A stretch of DNA of 64,000 nucleotides from Limnanthes douglasii subsp. nivea. Lineage: Eukaryota > Streptophyta > Magnoliopsida > Brassicales > Limnanthaceae. The DNA is taken from positions 131,238,376 to 131,302,375 of the forward strand of contig JAUPFV010000002.1 in the NCBI GenBank assembly GCA_036936605.1, read 5' to 3'. Made by a program: the position numbers and the translations under genes. Of the stretch, positions 41,890 through 56,296 are shown piece after piece; the stretch's first letter is position 1; each line of letters starts with the position of its first letter. The notes beneath the pieces were generated by a model. That model saw only the letters and a list, made by a program, of their open reading frames with translations, was not told the origin of the DNA and did no database searches.

Positions 41890-44480
41890 ATGTTCATGGC
41901 CAGAAACGCGTTGGTAAAAGGAGGTTGGCAGAATTTATCTGATTTGGAGAAAGCAAGAAAAGACGCAAGAGACGGAAGAGTTGCAGCTGGTCTCCCTGCC
42001 TCGCTGGGCGAAGAAATCAATCGACCAAAAAAAATACAGACCAAGGCTCATCATCATCGAAGACATCAAAGGTAAAAAAATTACCTTTTGTCCTAACCAT
42101 ATCTCCTCTTCAATCCGGGTATTTGTTCAAGAGTCCCAAAACACCATACCTAAAGAAAGGGTCGTCTCCAGTGTTAGGAAACCTTCAACTCTCTTGGGAA
42201 TGGGTTCGGATGTTGAGAGATCTATTGAGAAAACCACCCATCGCAGAATAACTCGTTAGTCCAAAGCTAAAACTACTCATAGTTCTTCGAAACCTGCTAG
42301 TGGAGGAGATCATGAAGGATAATATAGAAGATTGTCCATTTGAGACATCTGGAGAGACAGATGACACTATAACAGATCAGAAAGGCAAAGTTAAAGTGGG
42401 TCGGCCCAACACTGAGTCATTTCCAGAGTAATATGAAGGGAAAATGAGGCCCAACTTTCAAAACGTCAGCGTGAAATACCTGATAGCCCTCCAAAACATA
42501 GCTTATGTACATATCGATAATGCTAAAGTGGGTCATATTCAGACGAAGTGGGGATTCCTCGAATCTGTTAAAGTGATAATCTCAATACTCCAGAGACTTC
42601 TATGGATTAGAAGTCCCATGAGCTAGTAGTATACAATGAAGTGCTGAATTGGGGACTCCGGTTCCCTTTGGATCCAAAGATAGTCAGGTGCTTTCATCTG
42701 GTAAAACTATGTCCGAGCCAGCTAAGTCCAAACGCATGGTATACTTTGCTGGCCGGTATAATGGCATCAAGGTTGTCAAAAATCCTACTACCCATGAAGA
42801 AATTTTCTGATGTGGCGAGTCTGTGCAAGAACCACCACATCCCCTTTTACCACTATAACATAGGGAACGATTATAAGGTGGTAAATGACTTGTTGGAGTC
42901 CGAAAAGCCATGAAGGACCCAATTTTTGTTTATCAGTAGAACATGGGAGAACGGGAAGAAGATAAGAGTTGCCACTAATATAAGTCAATTGACCAGTTGC
43001 TGGAAGAGTATAAGTAATCTTTATTTATGTTTTCCTTAGTTTCTAGACATTGTGTTGTTATTTCAATATGACGGTTGTGTTTCTTGTAGTTTTTCTGAAG
43101 AAGTTTTCGGATTATTTAGAGGCAGGCCAAAGCACCTGTGTTAAGGTAAATGAATGGGCATCAGAGAATTGGGAAAACGGTTTCCACAATTGCTTTACTT
43201 CAGGGGACTTCGTACGGTCTCACCTATGGAACACTTTAGGGAATAGAGACCTCACTTGGGAACAACTGACCACTCCCCCCCTGCAGATGTCATCTCGAAA
43301 AGAACTGAGCGGACCCATCTCAGCAAGTCATCAAATGGTTCAATTCAGATAGCCAATAAGGAATCAATGCTGCTTTGTTGGAGGCAGTTGAAGTTACAGT
43401 CAAAGAGGCTGGTGGATTAGATGATCCGCCTCAGATCATAAGGATGGATAAGAGACACAAGGCAAACAGTAACGAAAAATCTGCAAATAAAAAGAAAGTT
43501 ACCATGGGATTAGAGATAATTTTGCGGCCTTCTGAACTCCCTTCTCCTATTTTTGCTGACCCTACTTTGCAAGAAGAAATTCCACCCATGCTTCCTTCTC
43601 AAACACTCCTTCATTCCGAATAGGCAGGTGTTGAAGAAGATGTCAATCTAGATGCATATAAGAATATTAATATGTATTTTATTGATCATGAAAAGGATGA
43701 TTTTGTGGCCTTATCCTCATGCCAATTCGGCGAACGATGTAACCTATAACAGCGAGACATACATGATATCAAGCGAACAAGACACTAGGGCTTGACGAAT
43801 ATATCCGTCCGGTGGTTGACCTGGAAAGGAAAGTGAGGGAACAAACAACTACCATAACCTCCCTGACTACAGTAAACCAGGGCTTGACGAATAGTCTCTC
43901 TATCGCTCAGCAAAACATCGAATCCTTAAAGGAGGGAAAAGAGGATTTAGTTGTCGAACCTCGCAAGTCACAGGATGCTCAAAAAGATCTCCAGACCAAG
44001 TATTCCGGACTGGAAACTTCTTCTTCTAATGAGATCAAAATTTTGAAGGAGCAACTAGATGCTAGAGATAGTACTGTCACAACTTTATCCGAAGATAAAG
44101 TAAACTAAGAGAATCTTTTTAATAAGAAGATAAATGAGATTACATATTTAGAAAACAAGCAAGCTGAAGAGATAACTGCAGGGATAGAGAAGTATGCTTC
44201 TAGAGTGGTGGACTCCTTAGAGAAAAGAGATGATGAGATTAAGTCCGACATGGTGTTGCTATTTCACGAGACTTTTCTGAAAATGACCCTTGTTCCTTTG
44301 TGGAAATTCGTAGAATATAAAGACCTTCATTTCCATACAATGGAGGATGGTGATAAGCACAACTACGCAAGAAAAGAAGGCTTCGAAAAATGTTAAAGAA
44401 CTCGTGAGAGTTCGAGTGTTGAACTCAAAAGTCCTAAGAAAGGTAAAAGTGATGAAGAAGTCGAAGGGAAAGAGCCCTAA
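41890..44480 (+). pseudogene. Tat-type extra ORF (aORF I), degenerate, copy B
   Basis: Counterpart of 108-2698 with the same stops, PF04195-like segment (42641-42772), probable intron (about 43014-43089), conserved VNEWASENWENG block and coiled coil (43812-44390). An extra upstream ATG at 41851 arises from the A-to-T change at 41852. It is in frame but the homologue at 22997 supports 41890 as the original start. Shared defects show the decay preceded the duplication. Confidence 0.7.
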
Positions 44481-45023
44481 GGTTTTGTTGCTATTTTGTG
44501 TTTAAAACTAAAGTCCTTGGACGACCAATGCATTTTTTGCATTTTTAGAATTTCTATTTTATGAACCAAAGTCCTTGAATAGTCAAGGCATCTTGTGAAC
44601 TGTGGATCGGATCTATTCCGATCAAGTTTTAACATCGTATATTTCTTTGTATGAATCTCGTTTATCTCTTTATAGCCAATGTTTAAATAGCCTTCAATAT
44701 TTGTAGTTCGTTAAATAAGTGTTTAATAATCATTAAATGATTCCAATCACAAAATTTTAAAGAATGTGATCAAGTGTTTAAGAAATCTGATCCACTCAAA
44801 GATATTTGAGAGACGGGGTGTTTAATGGGTATTTAATATCGATCACCTCATACTATGGTTATCTCAAAAAGAATTTTGCACCAGACTTTTGAAGAAGGCA
44901 TAAGATATTATTGAAAAAACTCGGATACCTCAATAAAACCTCCCCGGGCCACCAGAGTAGGAAAGAGTATGCCCCCTAGTATTTACATTAATGTATAAAA
45001 AAGTAAATATTTACAATAGCGTT
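44481..45023. other. Spacer between aORF I and pol I (copy B)
   Basis: Same as 2699-3241; no gene seen. Confidence 0.6.
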
Positions 45024-46167
45024 TTATTTTATGTGTAACCTGAGATGTTCAACGTTCCAAGGGTGCTTTAGTATTCTACCATCTTGATCTTGAAGTCTGT
45101 ATGTCCATGGTTTGACTTTTATAGATATCATATAAGGACCTTCCCACTTCAGAGTCAGCTTGCCAAACTGCTTCTCTTTGTGCAAAAATACTTTTTTTAA
45201 GACTTTGTCTCCGAATTGAAAATCTCTTCTTTTATCTTTGGAGGCAAATCTACTTCTCATTAGACCCTGATAGTGTGTTGTGCTTAGATGCGCTTTAACT
45301 CTTCTCTCTTCAATCAAATCCAACTGATTTCTAATTGCCATATCATTTTCATGTTCGGAATAGTTATGGATTTTGTAAGATGGTAAAATATCTTCTATAG
45401 GTGTGATTGCATCCATCCTATAAACGAGGGCAGAAGGGGATTCTTGTGTAGCAATCTGAGGAGTAGTTATGTAAGCCCATAGTACTTCTTTGAGATAACT
45501 TGGCCATTATCCTGCAGCTCCCTCCGAATTTTTCTTCAGCCCAGACAAGATTGTTGGATTAGCAACTTCAACTTGACCATTGGCTTGAGGGTGGAATGGA
45601 GAAGAGAAACAATGTTAAATTTCTCTGAAGGTGCAAAATATTTCCATGTCCTTATTATCAAATTGTGGCCAATTATGTATGGTGATCTTCCGGGCAACCT
45701 CAAATCTACAACATAGGTTGGATATAATGAATTTATAATTTCTTTAGAAGTGGTTCCACCTAGGGGAGCTGCTTATATCCACTTAGAAAAATACTCAATA
45801 ACAAGTATGACAGTTCGACATCCACCGGATGCCATGAGAAGAGGCCCAACCATGTACAACCCCCATCTATCAAAATGTATTGGTTCAAATATGGACTCCA
45901 TATGAACTGTTGGCATATGGATTTTATTTTCATATCTGTGTCAAATATCACACTTCTTTACCATATCTCTGGTATCTACCATTATAGTTGGCCAATAATA
46001 TCGTGCTAATAAGACTCTTTTGGTCACAACTTTGTAGCCATAATTTGCAGAAACTTCCCCGTCATGTAGTTCACATAACATATTTTGGGATTCTTCAAAT
46101 CCTAAGCAACGCAAGAGGGATTTGCTGAAATATTTCTTGTAAAGAATTTCTCTTAATACCATGAAAC
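45024..46167 (-). pseudogene. Ty3/gypsy integrase, degenerate (module I, copy B)
   Basis: Counterpart of 3242-4385. The C-terminal open piece (45416-45024) differs by one residue (MDA in place of MDV, from the base change at 45409). The zinc domain at 46162-45941 and the core at 45951-45760 are unchanged, including the missing catalytic aspartates. Confidence 0.88.
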
Positions 46168-46357
46168 CATGAGCCTTGTATTTAATTTTCTTAGCCAGGT
46201 CTTTATCCGGAGGAAAAATCTCATCGAAAATAAACTAAAAAATATTATACCTCCAATCCTTGGGTTGAATGACAAATATGCTTATACCTTTTTTATTCTC
46301 TTTACCTTTTTCTTGGCCTGCTTGTATTGATGGACACTATAACATCAGAATCCACGG
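46168..46357 (-). pseudogene. Degraded RNase H-integrase linker (module I, copy B)
   Basis: Counterpart of 4386-4575. No motif is recognisable. Confidence 0.5.
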
Positions 46358-47742
46358 TTAAGATTTAGAATAAACTATGATTGCTAAAGATTCTGCCACA
46401 GTATTCTGTGATCTAGAGATGTGTTCATAGTGGATACTCTTGAAGTTTGCAGCAAGTTCTCTCAACAAAAGAAAATATTTTATCCGTTGTTCTTTCTTTG
46501 CCTCAGATTTCCCATGAGTATGATGAATAAGTAGTTGGGAGTCACTCATCGATCAGATTCTTTTGGCCCCACGTATAAGGGCTAGCTTGAGACCAGCTAT
46601 AGCTATTTCGTATTCAGATTCATTGTTAAAGGCTATGAAACCGAAACATATAGCTTGGTACATAGTATGAGCTTGGAAGTATGGTCTCATTTTTCTTTCC
46701 AAAATTACCAAAGACAAGGCCAACTTTTCTAACTTCAAATATATTTTTTAAGCATCCAACAGAATTTTGCTAATATAATAAACTGACGAGGGTAATTATC
46801 CACTTCTCTTACTAGCACAAAACTTACGGCATATTCTTATACAAAAAAATATGTAAAGTTTTTTCCCCTGAACAGGTTTAAAGAGAGTCTTGGGTGAAGA
46901 CAAATGCTTCTTAATTTCAAAAAAGGCTTGATCACACTGTGGAGACCAATTAAAATCTTTGGCATTCCTTTACACCTGGAAAAATAAAGCACATTTGTTT
47001 GATGATCTTGAAATAAACTTGTTCAACGCAACCAATTGTCCGGTTAATATTCGAACTTGTTTGGTGTTCCGAGGAGGATCCATGGATAATAGAGAATTAA
47101 GCTGATAGATCAAGTTGAACTCATTTTTCACTTATTACATAACCCAAGAACTTCCCAGACCGGATCCCAAAGACACATTTTTCAAGGTTTAGCTTTAAAT
47201 TTAAAGACTCTAAGTTAGAAAATGTTTCTTATAGATCGGTTATGTGCGCATCTTCTTTAAGGATTTTCATCATCATGTCATCTATATAAACTTCCATATT
47301 CCTGCCAATCTGGCTAGCAAAAGCTTTATTTACTAACCTTTGATAGGTGGCCCCATCATTTTTCAATTCGAACAACATCACTTTATAACAATGAATACCT
47401 CTGTCTATAATAAAAGTGATGTGATCTTGATCCTTCAGATCTACTTATATTTGGTTGTACCATAAAAATGAATCCGTGAAGGAAACAAACTTGTTCCATG
47501 AGGTCGAGTCCACCAAATGATCTATCTGATGGACAGGATAAAGATCTTTGGGAATGCTCTATTAAGATCGGTGAAGTCAATACACATGCGCTACTTTCCA
47601 TTCTTTTTCTTAACCATGACAGGATTGGGCAGTCCATAATGGGTATCGAGATTCTTTGATGTGGCCCATTTTGGTCAAGCGATCAACGTCTTAAACAATT
47701 ACATCGGTTTTTTCTTTAGAGAAAGACCTTGTTCTTTGTAGA
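46358..47742 (-). pseudogene. Ty3/gypsy RT and RNase H, degenerate (module I, copy B)
   Basis: Counterpart of 4576-5960, with the intact YIDDM box near 47287 and the same stops. RNase H pieces lie at 46549-46358 and 46738-46553. Confidence 0.88.
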
Positions 47743-48679
47743 ACTCACCCAACATCAGGTCGTATGGACAATTTATGACAAATTACATCACCTGGAACTC
47801 CGGTAACATCATCATTGCACCATGCAAATACATGTAGATTATTCATTAAAAATATAATAACATGTGTTTCAAACTGGCGTAATCTTGGTACAGATTTTAA
47901 CATTTTTGCCCTCAGCTAAGGAATGAAATTCAACTTCTTCTATAGGTATTAAGACACTGGGAGCCTTCCTGGGATAATCAATTTCATTCTCATTGGTGGA
48001 AGGCTCCAATAGCTGCTAATCTTTGTTAATCCTGACTGCCTCCATAGACTTAGAGTCAAAAGCTATTGCATAGCATCCCCTAGCTACTTTCTGACTGCTC
48101 CAGACAACACATGCTTGTCCCTAGACGACATATTTTAAACATTGATGTATAGTATAGTTATTTTCCCAGCAATACTTCTTCCTCGAATTCTCCAATCATA
48201 TCCGTCGAACTCCTTGTGAAGCCCACAATTGCTATGTTCGAACGTTATATGACCGAAGGGTTTCTCATCTGCTTGTAAAAGATTAAAATTAAGATGTTTT
48301 CCAAACTACCTGTTTCAATCAGGATTCGACGTATATCATTCCCTCTTATCGATGCTTCTATCACTACGACGTCTTCATGAGGTCCTGCAATGTCTCTTAT
48401 GTCATCTTTATTGAAAAATATAAAAGGAGCTAGAGTTTGGTACATGTGTGTGGATATTTTTCCATCCAAGTAGGTGGTCAAAATGTTGGCATGCATCTTC
48501 CTTGAAGAACTAGAAGGTGCAAACACAGTGCCCCCCTCACAAAAAAATGTTAAAAATTCAAAATACTTGATCAAACTAGAGATAGTAGTAGTCTTGTATG
48601 TTATTACCCCCACTCGATTCTGACTTAAGTCTGAATCAAGGTACTCAGAGTCCACATCAAACCTTTCGGTAACTATCAT
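47743..48679 (-). pseudogene. Gag C-terminus and protease, degenerate, with 104-bp deletion (module I, copy B)
   Basis: Counterpart of 5961-7001. The protease piece at 48679-48245 (RILIETGS) is identical at protein level. Between 48157 and 48158 the 104 bases present in copy A at 6376-6479 are missing. They encode the linker segment just after the protease (the usual 'GRxWLHxM' area), so copy B is the derived state. Confidence 0.82.
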
Positions 48680-48762
48680 AGTATCTTTTTGTCTAGACGT
48701 TCCAGGATCGCTTGAAGGAGTAGTTCAGGAAGTGTTGACATTGGATTGTGCATTATTCGTTC

Positions 48763-49838
48763 TACTCCCCCTTGCAATAAGAGTGTGACCCTTTATATTT
48801 ATAGTGACATAAATGGGCTTTTAAGCTTCATTGACCCATTAATACATAGATTCCTTTATAAGAATTATATTTATTCTTATAACGTATAAAGTCTAATATC
48901 AGTCCAAGGCTAAAAATTTGGGCTAACAAATATTTTTCTTATTAGTAGCCTCATATTCAAGTCAAACTCGTCGATGTAGAAATATTAGTAGCCCCTATTA
49001 AGGTTTGAAGATGTTAGTATGGTAGTTCACTCTTAGAGTGGGTGTTTTGGAGACTCTCTTGATGGTTGAAGTAGTTTTTTTAAGTATTAACTTTTCTCCA
49101 TAGTGGATGCCTCAAAGTTCTTTGCCTAGATAAATTTGAAAAGATTTTAAAGCCTGGTTTTCACATATTCCAAATCTAGATATGCGTACGTGTTAGGGAC
49201 AAGTTTTACTTATATCCTTGCGGCGCATGCGTAGAGCGCCCTCGACAATTTATCTTCCAAAAGGCTTATCATGGTTGCTTCCTAAGAAAAGATGTGAACT
49301 TTGGTTATGTGTATAACTTCATGATTCTCAGAGAAGTTATAATTATTTTACAACCATAATTATTACAACCATAATTATTATTTATTACATTAGTCCCCCT
49401 TAATGTTACACATTTGTTGGGTTTCTTTTACAAGACTTTTATAAAGCCAATTTACCTCTTTTATTTAACCAATTTGACTATTGTTCCAAATAATTATTTG
49501 TTTTATCAAGTAGTCCCTCAGTCCTTATGAAGATATTCGAGTAAGGACTAAAGTAAGGAACACGCCTCAGAGATGTTCAACCTCATTTCCCTATGTTTCT
49601 CATCGGATCAATGACATCATTAACCAAATTGTTGAGCTCAAGATCATGTATTGCATATTTTTCTTTAAATCCGCATTTTACAACAATTTCCAAAAATATG
49701 ACGCATGCTCTACTCCAAGTCCACATGTCACTCGGTTTCTAACACAGGCGTGCATGTCTTCCAATATTAATTTTCAATGATTACTGATGAACTCAGATAA
49801 TTTCTTAGGGTAGCTCAGAAGTGGAAATGTTCTTAGGA
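48763..49838 (-). mobile_element. LTR-like segment L1 (copy B)
   Basis: Counterpart of 7085-8160 with a few base changes. Borders are not defined. Confidence 0.6.
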
Positions 49839-49867
49839 GAATGTCTGTCTAAGAAATGTTCGTATCA

Positions 49868-50764
49868 GATGCTTTTAATAAGAGAATCAGTGTTTTGTAG
49901 AGAGAGAAAGAGAAAAAAAAGAATAATTGTAGCAATAATTGACTAATCATTGGCTCTTTTCCCAAAAAATAAATGTGATTTATATAGTACAAAATAAATA
50001 GTAAAATTACACGATTACAACTGCAGAAATGGATTTCTAACCCCACTCTTCTACTCTTTATAAACAAGTTCTAAGGGTATATCATTTAACCCCTTTAACT
50101 CTTATGTTTGCTTTACTTTAGTCATTGACCACTAAATACATGAATTTATTTGTTGTATTTAATATAATAAACCTTGTTATTATCTGTATTTTTCATCCCT
50201 TATCAGTAGCCCCTCAGTCCTTGTGAAGATATCTGAATGAGGATTGACTAATGGATGCCATTATTCCTTCCATTTAAGCCTCCTCATAATTATTTGTATG
50301 ATCTTCAGCACCTCTCCCAGGATCGGACAACTTCACCACTGGTGTTCCATAATTAAATTGCTTTATTGATATCCCTTGGATTACGTTGTATGAGACTTGT
50401 TCGAATTTATGACCTCACCCTTAGTCATGATGACCTCACCTAAACCATCATTTCTTTTAACTTCGAGTGTTTTTCCTAGCTGTTATGGTGTCAAAAATAA
50501 CTTAGACAATGAAGTCACTTCTGGCCATGTGTCGCGTATCTACCATTGCATGCCAGCCGCTATTTGAAGCGGTTTGTAAGAAAGGTGATGTGTCAAAGAT
50601 TTATTTGCAATTAACCTTTCAAATTCTGCCCTTCAATACCCACAACTTTTACTATAAATATTCATCTTCTTCTCTAGTTCTAAGTTTACAATATTTGAGT
50701 AGAGAACGTATGTTCTAGAGAGATAAAGGGTTAGCTCTCAACCCAAATTCTTTTCATTTCTTTC
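49868..50764 (-). mobile_element. LTR-like segment L2 (copy B)
   Basis: Counterpart of 8190-9086, with CAGTAGCCCCT at 50204-50214 and the TATA box of aORF II at 50653-50660. Confidence 0.6.
50653..50660 (+). promoter_or_regulatory. TATA box of aORF II (copy B)
   Basis: TATAAATA, 112 bases before the ATG at 50765. Confidence 0.5.
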
Positions 50765-52633
50765 ATGGTTGAAGAGTTTATCAATCTCGAAAAATAAAAA
50801 CTTTGGAGGTGGTTCAATATCTCAAACCAAGCTGCTACTCGTAGAAATTCTTGTGGTAGATGATACCCAACACTTTTATACATTTTTGAGACAAACTTTC
50901 GTGATAACTGGTCCCCTATCCGGGAATATCTTTCTCTTATTGCTCAGCCCCCCGGTCAAGCTTGTTCAAGGAATAACAAGGTTATCCCTTCTTCATCTAA
51001 ACCCACTCAAAAACCTTCTCAATTCCTAACGATGGTGATGAAAAAGAAAATCTTGTTGGAGTAAATAAAGGAGAGCATGTTAAGAGGAAGAGATCCCCAT
51101 ATCCGCCTAATAGTCTATCCGGGTTAAAATTTCCTCTTCTAGCTGCAACCCCTCAGGTAACTCCTCAAGGGTCCCTTCAAACGGCTCCCGAGGTTAGACC
51201 CCAAAAATCTTCTACAAGGAATGTTCGCCTGGAGCAGGTTTTGAAATCCATTCCTAAAATCCAAGAGAAAACTTTGATTGACGAGTCTGACAGTGATCAT
51301 GAAAAGAATGATTTGGTTGTGGTTGAGGCCCAACCCTTACAAGTTGTTCCCGCAGTGACTCCTGCCTCCGGAACATCTATTCCAGGTCAAGTTATATATT
51401 CTCCTTCCACGGAAATTATGACCGACCCCCTTCTTCGGCGAGGAGGGACTTCATCGTTGAAGAAGGACAAGAAAAGAAGGAACGTGCCACGGACCTGCCC
51501 TCGGTGGTAATCTTCGCGGAATTGAAACCAAGCATCTACTTGCCCTTTACAAAGTGAAGTACAAATATTTCCACCCGACCGAGAAGGTGAAACTTAAAGA
51601 CCGATGGGGGATCCTCGGAAATATTACCATTCGGTTTCCCATCGTTGGAGAGACTCTATTGTCCGTTCGTAATCATGAATTGAGTTTTTACACCAATCAA
51701 AAAATGGAAGCAACAATTTATTTTTATCTCTGGGCTATGGGAAACCGACTTTCAAGATTCCGTCGACCTTCCCCATTGGTTAACTTTAAAGTGGTTTGGG
51801 AAAGGTAAATATCCTCATATGTTATTCTATTTTACTTATTAAAATTGGTTAATTTAAGGTATTTATTTTAAACAACTATGAAGGGAATTGCCAAACCTTT
51901 TAAAAGTTATGCAAAATCTGCAAAGAAAATATTCGATAAGCTAAGTATTTGGACGGGTGAACACTGGAACCATAAATTTCATCAGAGTTTCCTGCCAATA
52001 AACTTGGTAAGAAGCAATCTTTGGAGACACGATCCTGATCTATAAAAAAATCCATGTCGGAACTCATGGTGCCCCCCGCCCTGAATGATAATATTCTCAA
52101 ACGCATAGAAAGCTTGGACAATACGGTTTTCCTTCCCATACTGGCTCAGGCTCCCAATCATCAAGATGCAGAAAAAACCGATGAGGAGGATGAACAGACC
52201 AATGAGGAAGCAGACTCGGAGAATGATGTCCCTGAAGAGCAAATGATTGGAATCCAAAGAGACCAACATAATGAAACTCAAGAAGAAAGGCCAACAGAAG
52301 TTTAACAAGGAAGACCAAGTTGATATCCACGTAAGCCCCTCGGCTAGTGTCCGGGAAGAAAACCAGAAGGATGCTGATAATGAAACTTCCGTTGAACTGA
52401 GACCAGCTAGGAGAGCACGGGCTGTAAGGCCGAGGAGGCTCACTGCTGAGGGGAAACAAAATAAAGTAGTTGACAGTGAAGGGGAAAGTGACAACACGAC
52501 TTGTCCAAGTTTCCCCCGTAAATAAAGTTGTTATAGTCGATTCGGATTCTGTGGGAGAATTTTCCCTTTAGAAGAAACAGCCTGCTGGTCAAGAAGAAAT
52601 CCCTGAGGAAGGTGAATATATCTCCCTTGCCTA
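50765..52633 (+). pseudogene. Tat-type extra ORF (aORF II), degenerate, copy B
   Basis: Counterpart of 9087-10956. One A is lost from the lysine-coding run near 51474, so the frame that in copy A runs to 9880 closes here at 51510. This is one of the few differences that change a reading frame. The DRWGILGN segment (51554-51808), probable intron, LSIWT-block and charged C-terminus are as in copy A. Confidence 0.62.
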
Positions 52634-52721
52634 AGCTTACTTTGACATTTATGAAAACGGATTTAATAGTGGGCACTTATCTGAAGATCTGGATATGAAT
52701 TTGTTCAAGTTGGTGAGCCTC

Positions 52722-54462
52722 TGTGTCAGAATTTTTCACTTCTTTGATTGTCCGAAGTGGTGCCATAGTAATCAAAACGTTTAGCTATACCAGGTCAAAT
52801 TTTATCACTCATTCACTGACTATGTACCCAAGAAATATTCTGGACCACACCTCAAATGTAAACTTCTCTGGATTTAGTTTCAAGTTTATCTTCTTTAACT
52901 TGGCAAATGCTTCTTCCGAATCTGTAAAGTGGATATCATCCTTTTTGCTTTTCACTAGCATATCATCAATATACACTTCAACAATCCATCAAATTTTAGC
53001 CTCAAAAGTTCTATTTACTAAACGTTGGTAAATAGCCCTAACATTTTTCAACCCAAAAGGCATAACCTTACAACAATGGAGGCCTCCTCCAGTAATGAAC
53101 GAAGTGCTCTCTCGATCATTTGGATCCATCTTGATCTGATTGTGCCCAGCGTATGCATCCGTGAAAGAAAGCGATCTATTTCCTAAAGTGGAATCCCCTA
53201 ACTGATACATTCGAGGAACCAAGAAAGAATATTTTGGTCACGTTTTATTCAACTCAGTAAAATCCACGCACATTCTCCATTTACCAATTTTATTTTTCAC
53301 TAAGAATGATTGGCAGTCCACATAGATTACTGGGATTCTCGTGTGTGCCCAACTTTAGATAACCGATCTACTTCGTCCATAATGGCCTCAGATTTTTCTT
53401 GAGAAAAAAATATTATTTTTTGAATGATTGGGCGTAAATTACTTCAAATTTCCAATCTATGGCAGATGATCTCCGTAGGCAACCTAGTTACATCTTCGGA
53501 ACACCATGCAAACATGTGCAATCTTGCTAATAAGAACTAAATTAATCTATCCCTCACCTCCAGAGATAACCTTTGTACCAATTTTTAAAATCTTCCCATT
53601 CGAAAAAATGTAGTCCTCAAAAATTTCGTCTGGAACTAGAAATTTGAGGGTCTCCCTAGGATCCTCAACAAGAGCAGACCTCCAAGGAAGACCTCACTAA
53701 TTGATATGCCTTCTTCGACTCGCCCCATTTAATTTTCTTTGGGGCCAATGTCATTCGATTATATTCTCTTGCCATTTTGTGGCTAGTCCTGATCGTTCCA
53801 CATTGTTTCCCACAATATATTTCAAACATTGATGAATAGTTAAAGCCAATGCATGCATCCTACACAACTAATATATTTCATTGTAGGTACCTATTTTCTA
53901 AACGGTACGCGACCCAACTCCACAGTAGCTTCAAATTCCCCAACCACTTCAGTAGTCACCCCAATAAACCCTACAATAGTTTGATTTGACCGAAGAATAA
54001 CCAAGGGATTTTCTATTTTCTCATAATTTGATATGAACATAATTATGGTAAAATACCTAGATCCATCAAATTTCTTCGTATATCATCCCCGACAATTCTA
54101 GCCACAATTACCACAACATCTTCATGCGAGTCTTCCACTTCCCTCATATCATCATCTTCGAAACACAACAATGAAGATGGACTCCTATATAAATTTGGCG
54201 AAACACCCACTTCTACTTCTAATTAAGTTGTTAAGTTCACAATATGCCTTTTCAGAGAATAACTTGACGTTCTTGAAACAGTATCACCTCCAAAAATTGT
54301 TAGTGATTCAAATAAAGTACATAATTCACTAATATTTCCATTTACAACAGTCTCCTCTACTAACATGATCTTATTCATGCCTGATTTTGGATCTAAATAC
54401 TCCGAAGAGACATCAAAAGAGTCGATAGATTCCAAAATCATCAAAGTATTTTCTTGCTTCAA
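52722..54462 (-). pseudogene. Ty3/gypsy protease and RT, truncated (module II, copy B)
   Basis: Counterpart of 11045-12785. YIDDM is intact near 52972. One substitution changes SFTDTYAG to SFTDAYAG (53222-52989 piece), closer to the family consensus. RNase H and integrase are absent as in copy A. Confidence 0.85.
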
Positions 54463-56241
54463 ACTGTAAAAGAATTTTTCTTAACAAATGTTGTCAACTT
54501 GCCATTCTCGATCAACACCTGTATTTATTTCCCCAATGCCACACAATCTGTTGTATCATGCCTAATATCCTCATGGTATTTGCAGTACTTATTGGTTGTA
54601 CTTTCCCTAGGAGTCTGTATAGGGGCCAATTTGCAGAAACTGTATGTGACTTTGAGCCCTGTAAAAAATTGTTGCTACACACTCTGTCAATTAAACAAAA
54701 TGAGGTGGTCAAACCCATTTGTTTGACACTGGCCTGACACGTTTTTGCATATTTTCCACTTATAAATTCACCCTCGGTACTGAAGATAACTTGGTCGGAG
54801 CTCTTGGTTGGACAGTTGTGGTTGTATGATAAGTAAATGGAATTTGTGTTGGTCGATTACATGTTACCATCAGAGATTGTTAGAACTAATATTTTTCAGT
54901 TTGCGCCATATACATCATTTCCGATGCATGTATCTCTTCTACCAAAATTATCTTCTTAACTTAATCTTACATTGCCTCAAACGTCATAGCCTTCTTTTTT
55001 TAAATATTATCTTTCAAAATACCGGAGAGGAGTTCCATTCGAAAAGATGTTAAAGCCACCTGATCTTCGCAACCCTCCATATCGGTCTTAGTTCTGATAA
55101 AATGATTAGTATAATCCTTCAAACTCTCCCCCACTTTCTGTCTACAGTAAATTATCGTATCAGGATTCGCTCGGAACTTCTTACTCCCCATAAAGTGTTG
55201 GCGGAAGATTCTCCAAAATATGTCAAAATTCTTAATACAACCTTGAGGCATACAGTTATAACAATTCGAAGCAGCGCCCTTAAATGTGTAGAAAACAACC
55301 ATGCACAATAATTTATCATCATCACCATCATAATTAATCATAAAATTCTTGAACCACTTAATATAAATATCTGGATCTTGTGTCCCTCGAACTTCTCTAA
55401 CTTTGAGATGTTGAAGCCTTCTGGCATATGTCCATATAGGATTTCCGCAGACAGAGAAGACGACCTCCAATTTTGTCATGTCTTATACGTACTGCCCCTA
55501 GGATCTTCGTCCATAACAGTGTACATACCTTCTTTGGACGGGTATGTGAACTGGTTACATATACGATATTCGAAATTAGGACTTCCCAAATGAATTTATA
55601 CATGAGTTGCAACTTTATATCTCTTAGCCATATCGACAACCTTATCTCGCTTCTCGGACCCAAGTCCTCTTTTTTCTTGATCGTTTATTCCTCTCTTCGA
55701 ATCTCTATTCTGATAGGATGTCCGATGTCCATATTCATTTTCAAATCATTTCTCCTATAACGTTTTCCATATCGGTTATGCCATTCTGGAGAGGAAGACT
55801 TATCTGAGTCATACATGGAATAGTCACTAGACTCAGTGGACTCCTATCGGCTTCTGGGTTTATTTTTATTTTTGAAGAATAACGGCTTTGTCTCCAACGC
55901 CACTCATGCCCATCGTTGGTCTGATGAACATCCTCTAATTTATCTTTCTCAATTATTTTCTCCCTTTGAACCTCCAACCCGAGCCTTATCAAACTCAAAG
56001 CTGCATCCTTTTTTGCGTTCAACCTTTCCGTATTTTCCAAAAGTTCTTTCCTCCAAGCTACTAATGCAAACTCCTTAAGTAGCTCGTTGGCATATTGATC
56101 ATCATCGTGTTGTTCCTTCATGGTCTACTCTCTGACAAGGCGATCTTCAGACGAGTTTCCAATTAAAAGATCATCAGTACTAACATTAGGCTCTCATACA
56201 ATTCATATATCCATTTCTCTCAAAATATTCGTCAATTCCAT
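54463..56241 (-). pseudogene. Retrotransposon gag, degenerate (module II, copy B)
   Basis: Counterpart of 12786-14564: the capsid-like piece at 55479-55000, N-terminal helical piece at 56121-55741 and nucleocapsid-type motif near 54577 are all present and essentially unchanged. Confidence 0.85.
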
Positions 56242-56277
56242 AGTTGTTGTGGTAGAAATATTTCAGGTTCCAATCGT

Positions 56278-56296
56278 TCCCACAGACAGCACCACA
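56278..56296 (-). promoter_or_regulatory. Probable primer-binding site of module II (copy B)
   Basis: Same TGTGGTGCTGTCTGTGGGA (minus strand) as in copy A. Confidence 0.6.

Noticed and set aside
41851..42075. Alternative aORF I start at 41851 in copy B
   Set aside because: The ATG results from one base change at 41852 that is absent in copy A. The E1 homologue starts at the position equivalent to 41890.
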